A stretch of 34,730 nucleotides of DNA from CAYNND01 sp964398775 (GTDB taxonomy: Bacteria > Patescibacteriota > Minisyncoccia > Phycocordibacterales > UBA2100), in NCBI GenBank assembly GCA_964398775.1, contig CAYNND010000011.1, forward strand, positions 1 to 34,730. The letters are read 5' to 3'. A program made the translations under genes and the position numbers. Each line of letters starts with the position of its first letter. The stretch's first letter is position 1. Of this stretch, positions 5,530-12,455 are shown one piece after another. The notes under the pieces were generated by a model that was not told where the DNA came from, made no database searches, and saw only the letters and a list, made by a program, of their open reading frames with translations.

Positions 5530-6918
5530 ATGGCAGTCCAAGTACGAATTCCACCGCAAAACTTAGACGCCGAGCAAGCACTCCTTGGAGCAATTATGCT
5601 CAAGCCGACAGCGATGTATGAAATCGCTGACTCAGTTTCAGCAGAATCATTTTACGCGGCTAAGCATGGATACATATTTGAAGCGATGCAATCGCTCTTT
5701 GCTAAAGGAGAACCAATTGACCTCGTTACACTGTCTGGAAAATTGAAGGAGCAGAAGAAATATGACACTGTGGGTGGCGCAGCATTTCTCTCTGAGCTTG
5801 TGAGTGCAGCACCCGCTGCTAGTAATGTCATCTACTACGCTGACATCGTCAAAGAAAAACGAACACGTCGTGCATTGATAGATGCGGCAGGACGTATCGG
5901 AGAAATTGGATACCAAGAGGATCTCGAAGTGGATGATGTTGTTGATGAAGCGCAGCAGGAAATTTTCCGCATAGCAAACACCTCATCCGTCAGTAAGGTA
6001 ATCTCCATGAAAGAGGCTGTTCACGATGCCTTTGAGCGCCTTGATAAACTGAAAGAACACAAAGACGGACTCCGTGGTGTACCGACTGGATACACTGCGC
6101 TCGACAACATGCTCTCAGGGCTCCAAAAGTCTGACCTCATCATCCTTGCTGCTCGACCATCAGTCGGTAAAACAACGTTGGCACTGGATATTGCTCGACA
6201 AAGTGCCGTGAAGCACGGAACTCCTGTAGCGATTTTCTCACTCGAAATGAGTAGCCAACAACTCACCGACCGTATGCTAGCAGCTGAGGCAAAGGTAAAT
6301 GCATGGAAACTTCGTACTGGTCGTATCACACAGGACGACGAGTTTGATGCGATTCGTGACGCTATTGGTAGACTTGCTGATGCGCCGATTTACATTGACG
6401 ACCGCGCACATACGACTATCTTGCAGATGCGCTCATCTGCTCGACGACTCAAAGCTGAGAAAAATCTTGGTCTTATCATCATCGATTACTTGCAGCTGAT
6501 CACTCCATCGGGCACACACAAGAGTGATTCTTTGGTGCAGCAAGTCACTGAAATCTCCCGAGCACTGAAAGGTATCGCCCGTGAAATTGATGTTCCAGTA
6601 CTTGCACTCTCACAGCTCTCACGTGCAGTGGAACAACGTGGTGGTACACCTCGCCTCTCTGACCTTCGAGACTCAGGTTCTATCGAACAGGACGCCGATG
6701 TTGTTATCTTCATCCACCGCGAAGACAAGGGTAAGGACGAGAGTGAACGCACAAACATTGCTGAAATCCTTGTTGAGAAGCACAGAAATGGTCCAGTCGG
6801 AAAAGTAGAGCTCTACTTCAATGGCGACAAGAGCACCTTTGAGAACCTTGAGAAAAGTAGTTTTTCTGATTTTTCTCCACCACCGCCACAGCAATCGCAC
6901 GGTGATGACACGTGGTAG
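5530..6918 (+). CDS. dnaB: Replicative DNA helicase DnaB
   Basis: 462 residues, normal for the family. It is the hexameric helicase that unwinds DNA at the replication fork and contacts primase. The N-terminal helical domain (about 10-110) begins with the typical NLDAEQALLGAIM; the RecA-like motor domain carries Walker A ARPSVGKTT (about 208-216), ALDIARQSA, FSLEMSS, a Walker B-like LGLIIIDYLQLI and the arginine-finger region. The C-terminal tail is Pro-rich (SPPPPQQSHGDDTW). No intein is present. It is a single-gene unit; the -10 box fixes the start at 5530. Confidence 0.97.
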   Translation: MAVQVRIPPQNLDAEQALLGAIMLKPTAMYEIADSVSAESFYAAKHGYIFEAMQSLFAKGEPIDLVTLSGKLKEQKKYDTVGGAAFLSELVSAAPAASNVIYYADIVKEKRTRRALIDAAGRIGEIGYQEDLEVDDVVDEAQQEIFRIANTSSVSKVISMKEAVHDAFERLDKLKEHKDGLRGVPTGYTALDNMLSGLQKSDLIILAARPSVGKTTLALDIARQSAVKHGTPVAIFSLEMSSQQLTDRMLAAEAKVNAWKLRTGRITQDDEFDAIRDAIGRLADAPIYIDDRAHTTILQMRSSARRLKAEKNLGLIIIDYLQLITPSGTHKSDSLVQQVTEISRALKGIAREIDVPVLALSQLSRAVEQRGGTPRLSDLRDSGSIEQDADVVIFIHREDKGKDESERTNIAEILVEKHRNGPVGKVELYFNGDKSTFENLEKSSFSDFSPPPPQQSHGDDTW

Positions 6919-6928
6919 TACCCACCCC

Positions 6929-6961
6929 TTGACTTGACTTTTTTTTATTGTTTGATATATT
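6929..6961 (+). promoter_or_regulatory. Strong extended promoter of the 6968 RNA
   Basis: Overlapping TTGACT copies at 6929-6934 and 6934-6939, a 16-nt T-rich spacer from the second, then TGATATATT (extended -10, TATATT at 6956-6961). It is the best promoter in the window and points at an RNA, not a protein gene. Confidence 0.8.
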
Positions 6962-6967
6962 CTTCTC

Positions 6968-7153
6968 AGAGTTGAGCTTGTGTGACCAGACAATGCGTGC
7001 GGGATCAATGCCCAATCGCGTCTAACAACGAGCTCGACTCAACCCAAACCGCTGCGTGTGTGAACAGGAAGGAGGTGATCCGAAAGATACACCAATAACC
7101 GCACGCAGCCCTATTTTCAAACAAGCAGCGCCGGCAATAGCCGGCGCTTTCTG
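6968..7153 (+). ncRNA. Structured RNA with an exposed complement of the 16S rRNA 3' tail
   Basis: About 186 nt between a strong promoter and a terminator, with no protein frame. Stem 1: GAGTTGAGCTTG (6969-6980) pairs with CGAGCTCGACTC (7029-7040), 12 bp with two G-T pairs; its interior continues as AGAC/GTCT, GCG/CGC, GGG/CCC separated by symmetric internal loops. Stem 2: 7051-7060 pairs with 7100-7109 (10 bp, one G-T). The loop of stem 2 carries AAGGAGGTGATCC (7069-7081), an exact complement of the canonical bacterial 16S 3' end. No start codon follows at a workable distance. It matches no RNA family I recognise; the structure and strand are well supported, the role is not known. Confidence 0.75.
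7127..7150 (+). terminator. Terminator of the 6968 RNA
   Basis: AGCGCCGGC (7127-7135) pairs with GCCGGCGCT (7140-7148) around AATA, then TTTCTGT. The stem is very stable; the T-tract is short. The reverse orientation has no T-tract, which supports + transcription. Confidence 0.7.
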
Positions 7154-7169
7154 TATCTCAATATTCTTG

Positions 7170-7175
7170 TATACT
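7170..7175 (+). promoter_or_regulatory. -10 box of recR
   Basis: TATACT, 8 nt before the recR ATG and just after the preceding terminator, so recR has its own near-leaderless transcript. Confidence 0.65.
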
Positions 7176-7183
7176 GCTCTTTT

Positions 7184-7795
7184 ATGGATGACATAGATAC
7201 ACTCGCGCGACTCTTTGAGCGCTTCCCAGGCATCGGTCCTAGACAAGCAAAGCGCTTTGTCTATTCCCTCCTGCGCTCTGATGCAGGCTACCGCACTGAG
7301 CTTTCAGAACGTATCGCGAAAATATCTCGAGGCGTCTCGCGTTGCAGCACCTGTGGTCGCTTTATGACAGCACAGCGAGGAAGTAATTGTTCCATCTGCG
7401 CTGATGCTGCACGTAACCACGGGCAAGTTATGATACTCCTCAAAGATGCAGATATCGAAAGCTTTGAGTCTGCTGGAGTGTATCAAGGGACGTACTTGAT
7501 TCTTGGCACATTGGTGCAACTCACAGAAGATGTCTTAAGTACAACTCTCAAGACCGTCCTCCAGAAACGCCTCGCGCCACCTCAACTCATCACCGAAGTG
7601 GTACTCGCGCTCCCAGTCACAACTGATGGTGAGCACACGGCAACCCTCGTTGAGCAGGCGCTCAAAGAATTACTCCCACCGACTGTATCAGTCTCTACAC
7701 TTGGGCGAGGACTCTCTACTGGCTCAGAACTTGAGTACGCTGACCCACAAACACTGAGAAATGCATTTACTCTGCGTAAGGGTGGCTCACTGTAA
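7184..7795 (+). CDS. recR: Recombination mediator RecR
   Basis: 203 residues, usual length. RecR, with RecO (and RecF where present), loads RecA onto gapped single-stranded DNA. Visible parts in order: helix-hairpin-helix FPGIGPRQAKRF (about 14-25), a four-Cys zinc site CSTC...CSIC (Cys54, 57, 69, 72), and a Toprim domain starting QVMILLKDADIESFE through LILGTLVQL, then the C-terminal Walker-B-like and wrap region. All zinc ligands are intact. The Toprim core is somewhat diverged from the common GxYHVLGG motif, here GTYLILGT. Confidence 0.95.
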   Translation: MDDIDTLARLFERFPGIGPRQAKRFVYSLLRSDAGYRTELSERIAKISRGVSRCSTCGRFMTAQRGSNCSICADAARNHGQVMILLKDADIESFESAGVYQGTYLILGTLVQLTEDVLSTTLKTVLQKRLAPPQLITEVVLALPVTTDGEHTATLVEQALKELLPPTVSVSTLGRGLSTGSELEYADPQTLRNAFTLRKGGSL

Positions 7796-7822
7796 GAAAC
7801 GTTTTCGATATTCGTCTTGTGC

Positions 7823-7854
7823 TATACTTGGTATATTAATTAGTCATTAAGGAG
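7823..7854 (+). promoter_or_regulatory. Promoter and Shine-Dalgarno of the Bax-inhibitor-1 gene
   Basis: TATACT (7823-7828) is followed by a roughly 25-nt leader with AAGGAG (7849-7854) 5 nt before the ATG. This is an exception to the leaderless pattern around it. Confidence 0.7.
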
Positions 7855-7859
7855 CACCT

Positions 7860-8558
7860 ATGTCATCACTTTTGAGTATTACACAAACAACTAATGCTGA
7901 TTTTGCAGGAAAAGGCTTTCTGAGTAGTATCTACCTCTACATGGTCGGCGGACTCCTTGTCTCAGCAACAGCAGCATATATAACCCTAACGAACGAATCG
8001 ATACTCCGCGCAATCGTGGGAAACAGCCTGTTGCTCTATGGAATCATCGGGATTGAGATTGGTCTCGCGCTGTACGTGCAATGGATGATACAGAAGTCGA
8101 GCCCACTCACCAGTGGACTACTCTTCGTCGTCTATTCTATTCTCAACGGAATCACGATTTCTCTATTACTGCTTGTCTATACAGCGACTTCAGCAGCAAT
8201 GATTTTCGCGCTTGCTGCAGCCATGTACCTTGTCCTTGCACTCCTCGGACACTACGAAGTAGTCGACATATCGAGCTGGGGTGGTTTTCTTGCAATGTCT
8301 ACCTTTGGAATTCTCGCAGCTGCGTTCTTGAACATGTGGATGCAGAGCCCAGTCTTCAACACCATCATCTCAATGGTGTCTATGATTGTATTCTCTCTCC
8401 TCACAATCTTCGACGCTCGCCACTATAAGGATATGGAGAGTCAGATTACTGATGGGACAACACGACAGCGTATGATAGTACTTGGTGCGCTCCATATGTA
8501 CATGAACTTCATTGTTCTCTTCACCTCACTCCTCAACCTGTTTGGGAACCGAGAATAG
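7860..8558 (+). CDS. Bax inhibitor-1 / YccA-family membrane protein
   Basis: 232 residues with about seven hydrophobic helices, as the family requires. Known members are pH-sensitive calcium leak channels or modulators of membrane proteases. Family marks: MVGGLLVSATAAYI in helix 1, LNGITISLLLLVY, LTIFDARHYKD with a conserved Asp, and a final helix GALHMYMNFIVLF. The last motif is normally LYLDFINLF: the Asp that pairs with the FDA Asp in the characterised Bacillus protein is Asn here, so pH gating may differ. It has a canonical Shine-Dalgarno, unlike most neighbours. Confidence 0.9.
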   Translation: MSSLLSITQTTNADFAGKGFLSSIYLYMVGGLLVSATAAYITLTNESILRAIVGNSLLLYGIIGIEIGLALYVQWMIQKSSPLTSGLLFVVYSILNGITISLLLLVYTATSAAMIFALAAAMYLVLALLGHYEVVDISSWGGFLAMSTFGILAAAFLNMWMQSPVFNTIISMVSMIVFSLLTIFDARHYKDMESQITDGTTRQRMIVLGALHMYMNFIVLFTSLLNLFGNRE

Positions 8559-8574
8559 AAATTGACTCATATAT

Positions 8575-8600
8575 AAAAGCCCCTTTTCGGGGCTTTTTTA
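8575..8600. terminator. Bidirectional terminator between the BI-1 and MgtC-like genes
   Basis: AAAAGCCCC-TTTT-CGGGGCTTTTTT. It overlaps the stop codon of the MgtC-like gene on the minus strand. Confidence 0.9.
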
Positions 8601-9089
8601 TGCATCATGGTCGTGGTTCTTCTCTATCCTGAGTCGAATCAGCTCTTCGAGGAACCACAGTGCTGTAAATACAAAAAGCACCATAAGTGTAGAAAATATA
8701 GCAAGTATGTACAGTCCAAATCCTGCTGCCATACCAATAGCTGCTGCAGCCCACAGTCCAGCAGCACTCGTCAAACCTTTCAACAAATCATCCTTAGAGA
8801 AAATCATCCCAGCACCAATGAAACCGACGCCGGTCACAACACCTGAAATAATGTGACTTATCTGAAACTGGTCTCCCAAGAACTGATGTTGTATCTCAAG
8901 CGCCATCACGATGATGAGGGATGAGCCGAGGCTCACGAGTGCAAATGTTCGCATGCCTGCATTCTTACCTGCAATCGTTCGCTCTGCGCCTATTGCGAGT
9001 CCAAGAAAAGCAGCAAGCATAATTTTAAAAAAAGGAATCATCGCGTCTATGTCCATGAGAAAAGCGTACCATACGGAACGCTCATTCAT
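8598..9089 (-). CDS. MgtC/SapB-family membrane protein
   Basis: 163 residues. Family signatures of the membrane domain are clear: GLAIGAERTIAGKNAGMRT, GVVTGVGFIGAGMIF and LTSAAGLWAAAAIGMAAG, spread over four to five hydrophobic helices. It lacks the cytoplasmic C-terminal domain of Salmonella MgtC and ends in a short charged tail, like SapB-type members. Roles proposed for the family include Mg2+ limitation response and ATP-synthase modulation; none can be assigned here. A TATACA box lies 10 nt before the chosen ATG, with a weak AGGAT; a second ATG lies 11 codons in. It follows the ATP-cone gene by 20 nt and may be co-transcribed with it. Confidence 0.88.
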   Translation of the reverse strand: MNERSVWYAFLMDIDAMIPFFKIMLAAFLGLAIGAERTIAGKNAGMRTFALVSLGSSLIIVMALEIQHQFLGDQFQISHIISGVVTGVGFIGAGMIFSKDDLLKGLTSAAGLWAAAAIGMAAGFGLYILAIFSTLMVLFVFTALWFLEELIRLRIEKNHDHDA

Positions 9090-9109
9090 GTCTATCCTGT
9101 GTATAAGAG

Positions 9110-9961
9110 TTAGATAAGCGGCGCTTCACTGATGCGTCTCGTCACAGAGAGCTGCGCAGCTTCTTCAAGGATTGCGCTGAAGCGGTCTTGTGAAATACCG
9201 ATTGCTTTCAGTCTGTCTGGCTTATCTTTAATCTCGCGTGCAAGCACATACCCTTCTTTAAGCAACTTTTGCTGTTCTTCATGCGTGAGTGACATGAGCG
9301 CTGTAAGCGGCATGACGCCGACCGCCTCGATAAGGTGCTGTATACCTTTTCCGCGTGGATAGTCCCAACCTATCGCTTGGACGTTGGCACACAGTGAGTA
9401 CTGCTGTGCATGTGTCGTAAACCGAGTATTGGTAATAAGCCATCCTGCATCAATGTGTCTATCTTTCGCTTTCACCAAATCCTGAAAGCGTGCATGGACA
9501 TAGAGCATATCTTTGATTTCAGTCTTGAGACCTGCTGAGTTATGAAACTTTGCCTCTATCCCAATCCGAGTACCTTGCAGATGCGCTACGATGTCAACCT
9601 CATGCGGCACGCAGGCACCATTAAGTGTGACGTCAGTCATGACAGATGTTGCACCATGCGCTTTCAGAACTTCGGCGATGTATTTCTCAAACGGGAAGCC
9701 GCTTGGACCAAGCGCGAGCACCGCACGTTTTATCGAGTATCGTGCAGCTGCCACTCCTGGCTTATTTCTAAGATGTTCAAGTGTGTGCTTGAAAATATCA
9801 GCTGTTGAAATTCCGTGCCTCACTTGGTCACGAATATACTCAAGGATTTCTTCTGATTCTTCTGTGCGCACTCCCACTTTCCCGAGTGAGCGCATGAGTT
9901 TTCGCTCATCGTAGAGCTGTCTGCTTCCATCTGCTTTCGTGACCATCATTCTATCGTTCAT
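9110..9961 (-). CDS. ATP-cone domain protein with a predicted PD-(D/E)xK nuclease domain
   Basis: 283 residues. Residues about 5-90 form an ATP-cone (VTKADGSRQLYDERKLMRSL then RYSIKRAVLALGPSGFPFEKY), the nucleotide-sensing module known from ribonucleotide reductases and NrdR. Residues about 95-215 look like a restriction-endonuclease-type fold: HEVDIVAHLQG followed by IGIEAKFHN gives the D...ExK pattern. A helical C-terminal region with LTHEEQQKLL and LKAIGISQDRF follows. It may be a nucleotide-responsive nuclease; the target is unknown. Its ATG overlaps the stop of the upstream gene as ATGA, so the two are translationally coupled. Confidence 0.75.
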   Translation of the reverse strand: MNDRMMVTKADGSRQLYDERKLMRSLGKVGVRTEESEEILEYIRDQVRHGISTADIFKHTLEHLRNKPGVAAARYSIKRAVLALGPSGFPFEKYIAEVLKAHGATSVMTDVTLNGACVPHEVDIVAHLQGTRIGIEAKFHNSAGLKTEIKDMLYVHARFQDLVKAKDRHIDAGWLITNTRFTTHAQQYSLCANVQAIGWDYPRGKGIQHLIEAVGVMPLTALMSLTHEEQQKLLKEGYVLAREIKDKPDRLKAIGISQDRFSAILEEAAQLSVTRRISEAPLI

Positions 9962-10353
9962 AGTGAGTGTTCAGTTACGTACAATGGCTTCCCATCAAGC
10001 GTAGCACGGATTTCCGTTGCTCTGCCAGGAAATGATGAAAGAAATGTGACCTCTGTCAGTCCCGTTTCGGTACAGAGACTCCGAGGTGTCCGCTCGAACC
10101 GAAGTTCTCGAGCACCATTATCAAGCGGGTATGTCTGTACGCGTACTTTTGTACAGACATCTTGGTCTGACAGCGTTCCTGATACATATGTCACACCTTT
10201 ATCCGCCTCTACAGCAAGCGCAACATGGACCTGCTGTCTGACACCAGCAAAGAGTGCACTCCCTGTTATAAACAAATAGAATGCACCAAGAATCATGAGT
10301 GCAGCTGTACAGTACCAGAGGACGAGCAGCATTTTGTCAGCGACACTATTCAT
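9958..10353 (-). CDS. Small single-pass membrane protein, unknown function
   Basis: 131 residues. One N-terminal hydrophobic helix (about 8-36, LLVLWYCTAALMILGAFYLF) is followed by a domain of about 95 residues predicted to lie outside the cytoplasm, with two Cys (DVCTKV and RSLCTET) that could form a disulfide. No family is recognised. TACAAT in an extended -10 lies 6 nt before the ATG. The stop overlaps the start of the ATP-cone nuclease gene (ATGA), so the two proteins are probably made together. Confidence 0.7.
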   Translation of the reverse strand: MNSVADKMLLVLWYCTAALMILGAFYLFITGSALFAGVRQQVHVALAVEADKGVTYVSGTLSDQDVCTKVRVQTYPLDNGARELRFERTPRSLCTETGLTEVTFLSSFPGRATEIRATLDGKPLYVTEHSL

Positions 10354-10359
10354 TTTTGT

Positions 10360-10365
10360 ATTGTA
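10360..10365 (-). promoter_or_regulatory. -10 box of the 9958-10353 gene
   Basis: Extended TGCTACAAT on the minus strand, 6 nt before the ATG. Confidence 0.7.
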
Positions 10366-10404
10366 GCATTGCTTATAGTTTTAGAGCTGAGCTCTTCCAC
10401 AGAG

Positions 10405-11448
10405 TTAGGATGCGACGATTCCACTCAGAACAAGCACGTCACCGTCATAAATAACTACTGTCTGACCTACTGCCACAGACACATACTCTTGTAGTGATAC
10501 TTGAGCGCTAGCGTGTTTCTCAAGAGCAATGGAACATGTTGCAAGCGCTCCATGGTATCGCACTTGCGCTGAATAGTGTTTAGCTGGCTCAATGTGCGCA
10601 AATGATACTACAGATGAAAGTCTGAGATGTGTACGCCCTTCCGGCTGTGTTTCTGAAACTGTAATAGTGTTTTTTGATACATCAACCGCCGTAACGTAGT
10701 GTGGCGTCTGTGATGCATTCTTCAGTACAAACCCATGCCGTTGCCCAAGTGTAAATTGCTGAGCACCGCTGTGAGTACCAATGCATGTACCCGCAGTATT
10801 TAAAACTGCACCTTCGGTGAGCTCCACTGTGTGCGAAAGGAATTCTGCCATATCAACCATCCCCATAAAACACAGACCTTGGCTATCTTTTTTATCAAAC
10901 ACCGGAAGTTGTCGAGCCTCAGCACATGTTCGTGTTTCTGATTTGAGTAAATTTCCAACCGGAAATATACATCGTGAAATAATAGATGGCGCAACTTGTG
11001 CCAAGAAATACACTTGATCCTTTCCTGCATCGCGGGCTTTTTTAAGACAAAGTGCGCCATTATACTCGGCAACCTGAGCGTAATGCCCTGTCGCTATGTG
11101 TGTCGCACCAATCTCAGTTGCATAGTCTGCGAGAATTCCAAATTTAATATACTGGTTGCATAAGATATCAGGGTTCGGAGTTGTGCCGACACTATATCCC
11201 TGCACCATGACATCAATAACCTTTTGCTTATATGCTTGAGCAGCGTCAAGCACTTCAAATGGAATGCCGAGTGCTGCAGCGACACGCTTTGCACTTTTCC
11301 GGTCTTCCTCCTGTGTACAGTCGAGAAAGTCAGGCTGCCACACCTTGATGAACACTGCATGTACATTGTATCCTTGCTCAAGCAAAAGTGCCGCAGCAAC
11401 TGCGCTATCAACCCCACCTGAAAGTGCCATGCAGACACGTATTTTCAT
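10405..11448 (-). CDS. mnmA: tRNA-specific 2-thiouridylase MnmA
   Basis: 347 residues, near the usual length. It makes 2-thiouridine at the wobble base (U34) of tRNA-Lys, Glu and Gln using sulfur from a relay. The PP-loop SGGVDS is at 10-15, the catalytic Cys97 is in PNPDILCNQ, the second catalytic Cys192 is in SQGLCFMG, and ATGHYA is also intact. The C-terminal beta-barrel domain is complete. A TAGTAT box ends 6 nt before the ATG with no Shine-Dalgarno. Confidence 0.96.
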   Translation of the reverse strand: MKIRVCMALSGGVDSAVAAALLLEQGYNVHAVFIKVWQPDFLDCTQEEDRKSAKRVAAALGIPFEVLDAAQAYKQKVIDVMVQGYSVGTTPNPDILCNQYIKFGILADYATEIGATHIATGHYAQVAEYNGALCLKKARDAGKDQVYFLAQVAPSIISRCIFPVGNLLKSETRTCAEARQLPVFDKKDSQGLCFMGMVDMAEFLSHTVELTEGAVLNTAGTCIGTHSGAQQFTLGQRHGFVLKNASQTPHYVTAVDVSKNTITVSETQPEGRTHLRLSSVVSFAHIEPAKHYSAQVRYHGALATCSIALEKHASAQVSLQEYVSVAVGQTVVIYDGDVLVLSGIVAS

Positions 11449-11454
11449 GCGGCG

Positions 11455-11460
11455 ATACTA
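11455..11460 (-). promoter_or_regulatory. -10 box of mnmA
   Basis: TAGTAT on the minus strand, 6 nt from the ATG. Confidence 0.55.
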
Positions 11461-11483
11461 ACACGTTTTTTGCATGAGTCGAA

Positions 11484-12455
11484 CTATTTCACAGAATGCG
11501 AATACCGTTCAATCATGGCTCGTCCCGCCTCAAGAAATAGGGGTAAAATCATGACAGGACAACCTTGTGTATGCCGTAAGTGAGAATGCCCTTCCCGATG
11601 ACGCTTCACAAGATGGTTATAGACAGGACTTGATACATGCGGGGAGAGGTATGTCTCGAGCGGCTCTGTTGTCACAACTACCTGCCCATCGGAGCGAGTT
11701 TTAAGTACCCATTCTTTTGTATGACTTCTATCAGTGTTAAGCAATTTCAGAGATAGGTCATGCCGCATGCCCGCAACTGCTTGAACACGATGCAAAGAAA
11801 CTGTCATGCAATCGTGAACTATCTTTTGTCGCTCCTCTGTCGTACGAGACATAAAAAAGCGGTCAATATATATCATGTCTCGCTCAATACATGAAAACAT
11901 ACTTGAAAGCAACGCGTCCATTGTTGAAAGTCCTCCATATACTGTTTGCTCAAGAGCTCGAGAGACTGTCTTCTGTCTCCCCCGTGAGTCAATTGATGCA
12001 TCTGACGTTTCTTCGAGAATACGGACAAGGACTGTAAGCACATCTTCTGAAACGCCTGTCGAATCTGCAAGTTGTGCTGCAAGTGTTGAGTTATCTCCTA
12101 GATACTTTTGCTTTGATACGAATACCGACCCCATCGATTCACTTGGTACATCTGTGCGAAGTGCCGCAAGTAATTGCTCTTTTCTTTCCACGTCGCTTGA
12201 AAGTATCCCAAAAACAGCAGTCATCGCAGCGTAGCGCATCTCGTGCTGGCGGATAGCTGGGGCCATCTCAAATGCATCACTTGCAAAATATTGCGTAAGC
12301 TGCTCTGCAGTGCCATGTTGCAGTATATTGAGTATTGCATAGCGATGTTCTACCGCCTTACTTACATTTCCCCCAGACGCAAGAAACAGGCTATTCAGCC
12401 TGTCTCGCACCGACCCTTCATAGATTTCTCCTTTTGAGCCAGCTTCTTTTGCCAT
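11484..12455 (-). CDS. Conserved-looking protein of unknown function (323 aa)
   Basis: I do not recognise the family. The protein is soluble, has no signal peptide and appears mostly helical (for example RYAILNILQHGTAEQLTQYF and HEMRYAAMTAVFGIL). There is no nucleotide-binding loop. The C-terminal part carries several His residues (HLVKRHREGHSHLRH) near a final ILPLFLEAG. Its ATG overlaps the stop of the upstream bitopic protein as TAATG, so translation is coupled; that makes a role with the bitopic protein and the PilM-like ATPase upstream plausible. Confidence 0.7.
   Translation of the reverse strand: MAKEAGSKGEIYEGSVRDRLNSLFLASGGNVSKAVEHRYAILNILQHGTAEQLTQYFASDAFEMAPAIRQHEMRYAAMTAVFGILSSDVERKEQLLAALRTDVPSESMGSVFVSKQKYLGDNSTLAAQLADSTGVSEDVLTVLVRILEETSDASIDSRGRQKTVSRALEQTVYGGLSTMDALLSSMFSCIERDMIYIDRFFMSRTTEERQKIVHDCMTVSLHRVQAVAGMRHDLSLKLLNTDRSHTKEWVLKTRSDGQVVVTTEPLETYLSPHVSSPVYNHLVKRHREGHSHLRHTQGCPVMILPLFLEAGRAMIERYSHSVK

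Noticed and set aside
7069..7081. Piece of a 16S rRNA gene on the minus strand
   Set aside because: Only the 13-nt tail matches; the preceding bases do not resemble the 16S helix 45 region, and promoter and terminator point to + transcription.
7071..7100. Shine-Dalgarno of a hidden small gene
   Set aside because: No ATG, GTG or TTG at suitable distance opens more than a few codons before a stop.
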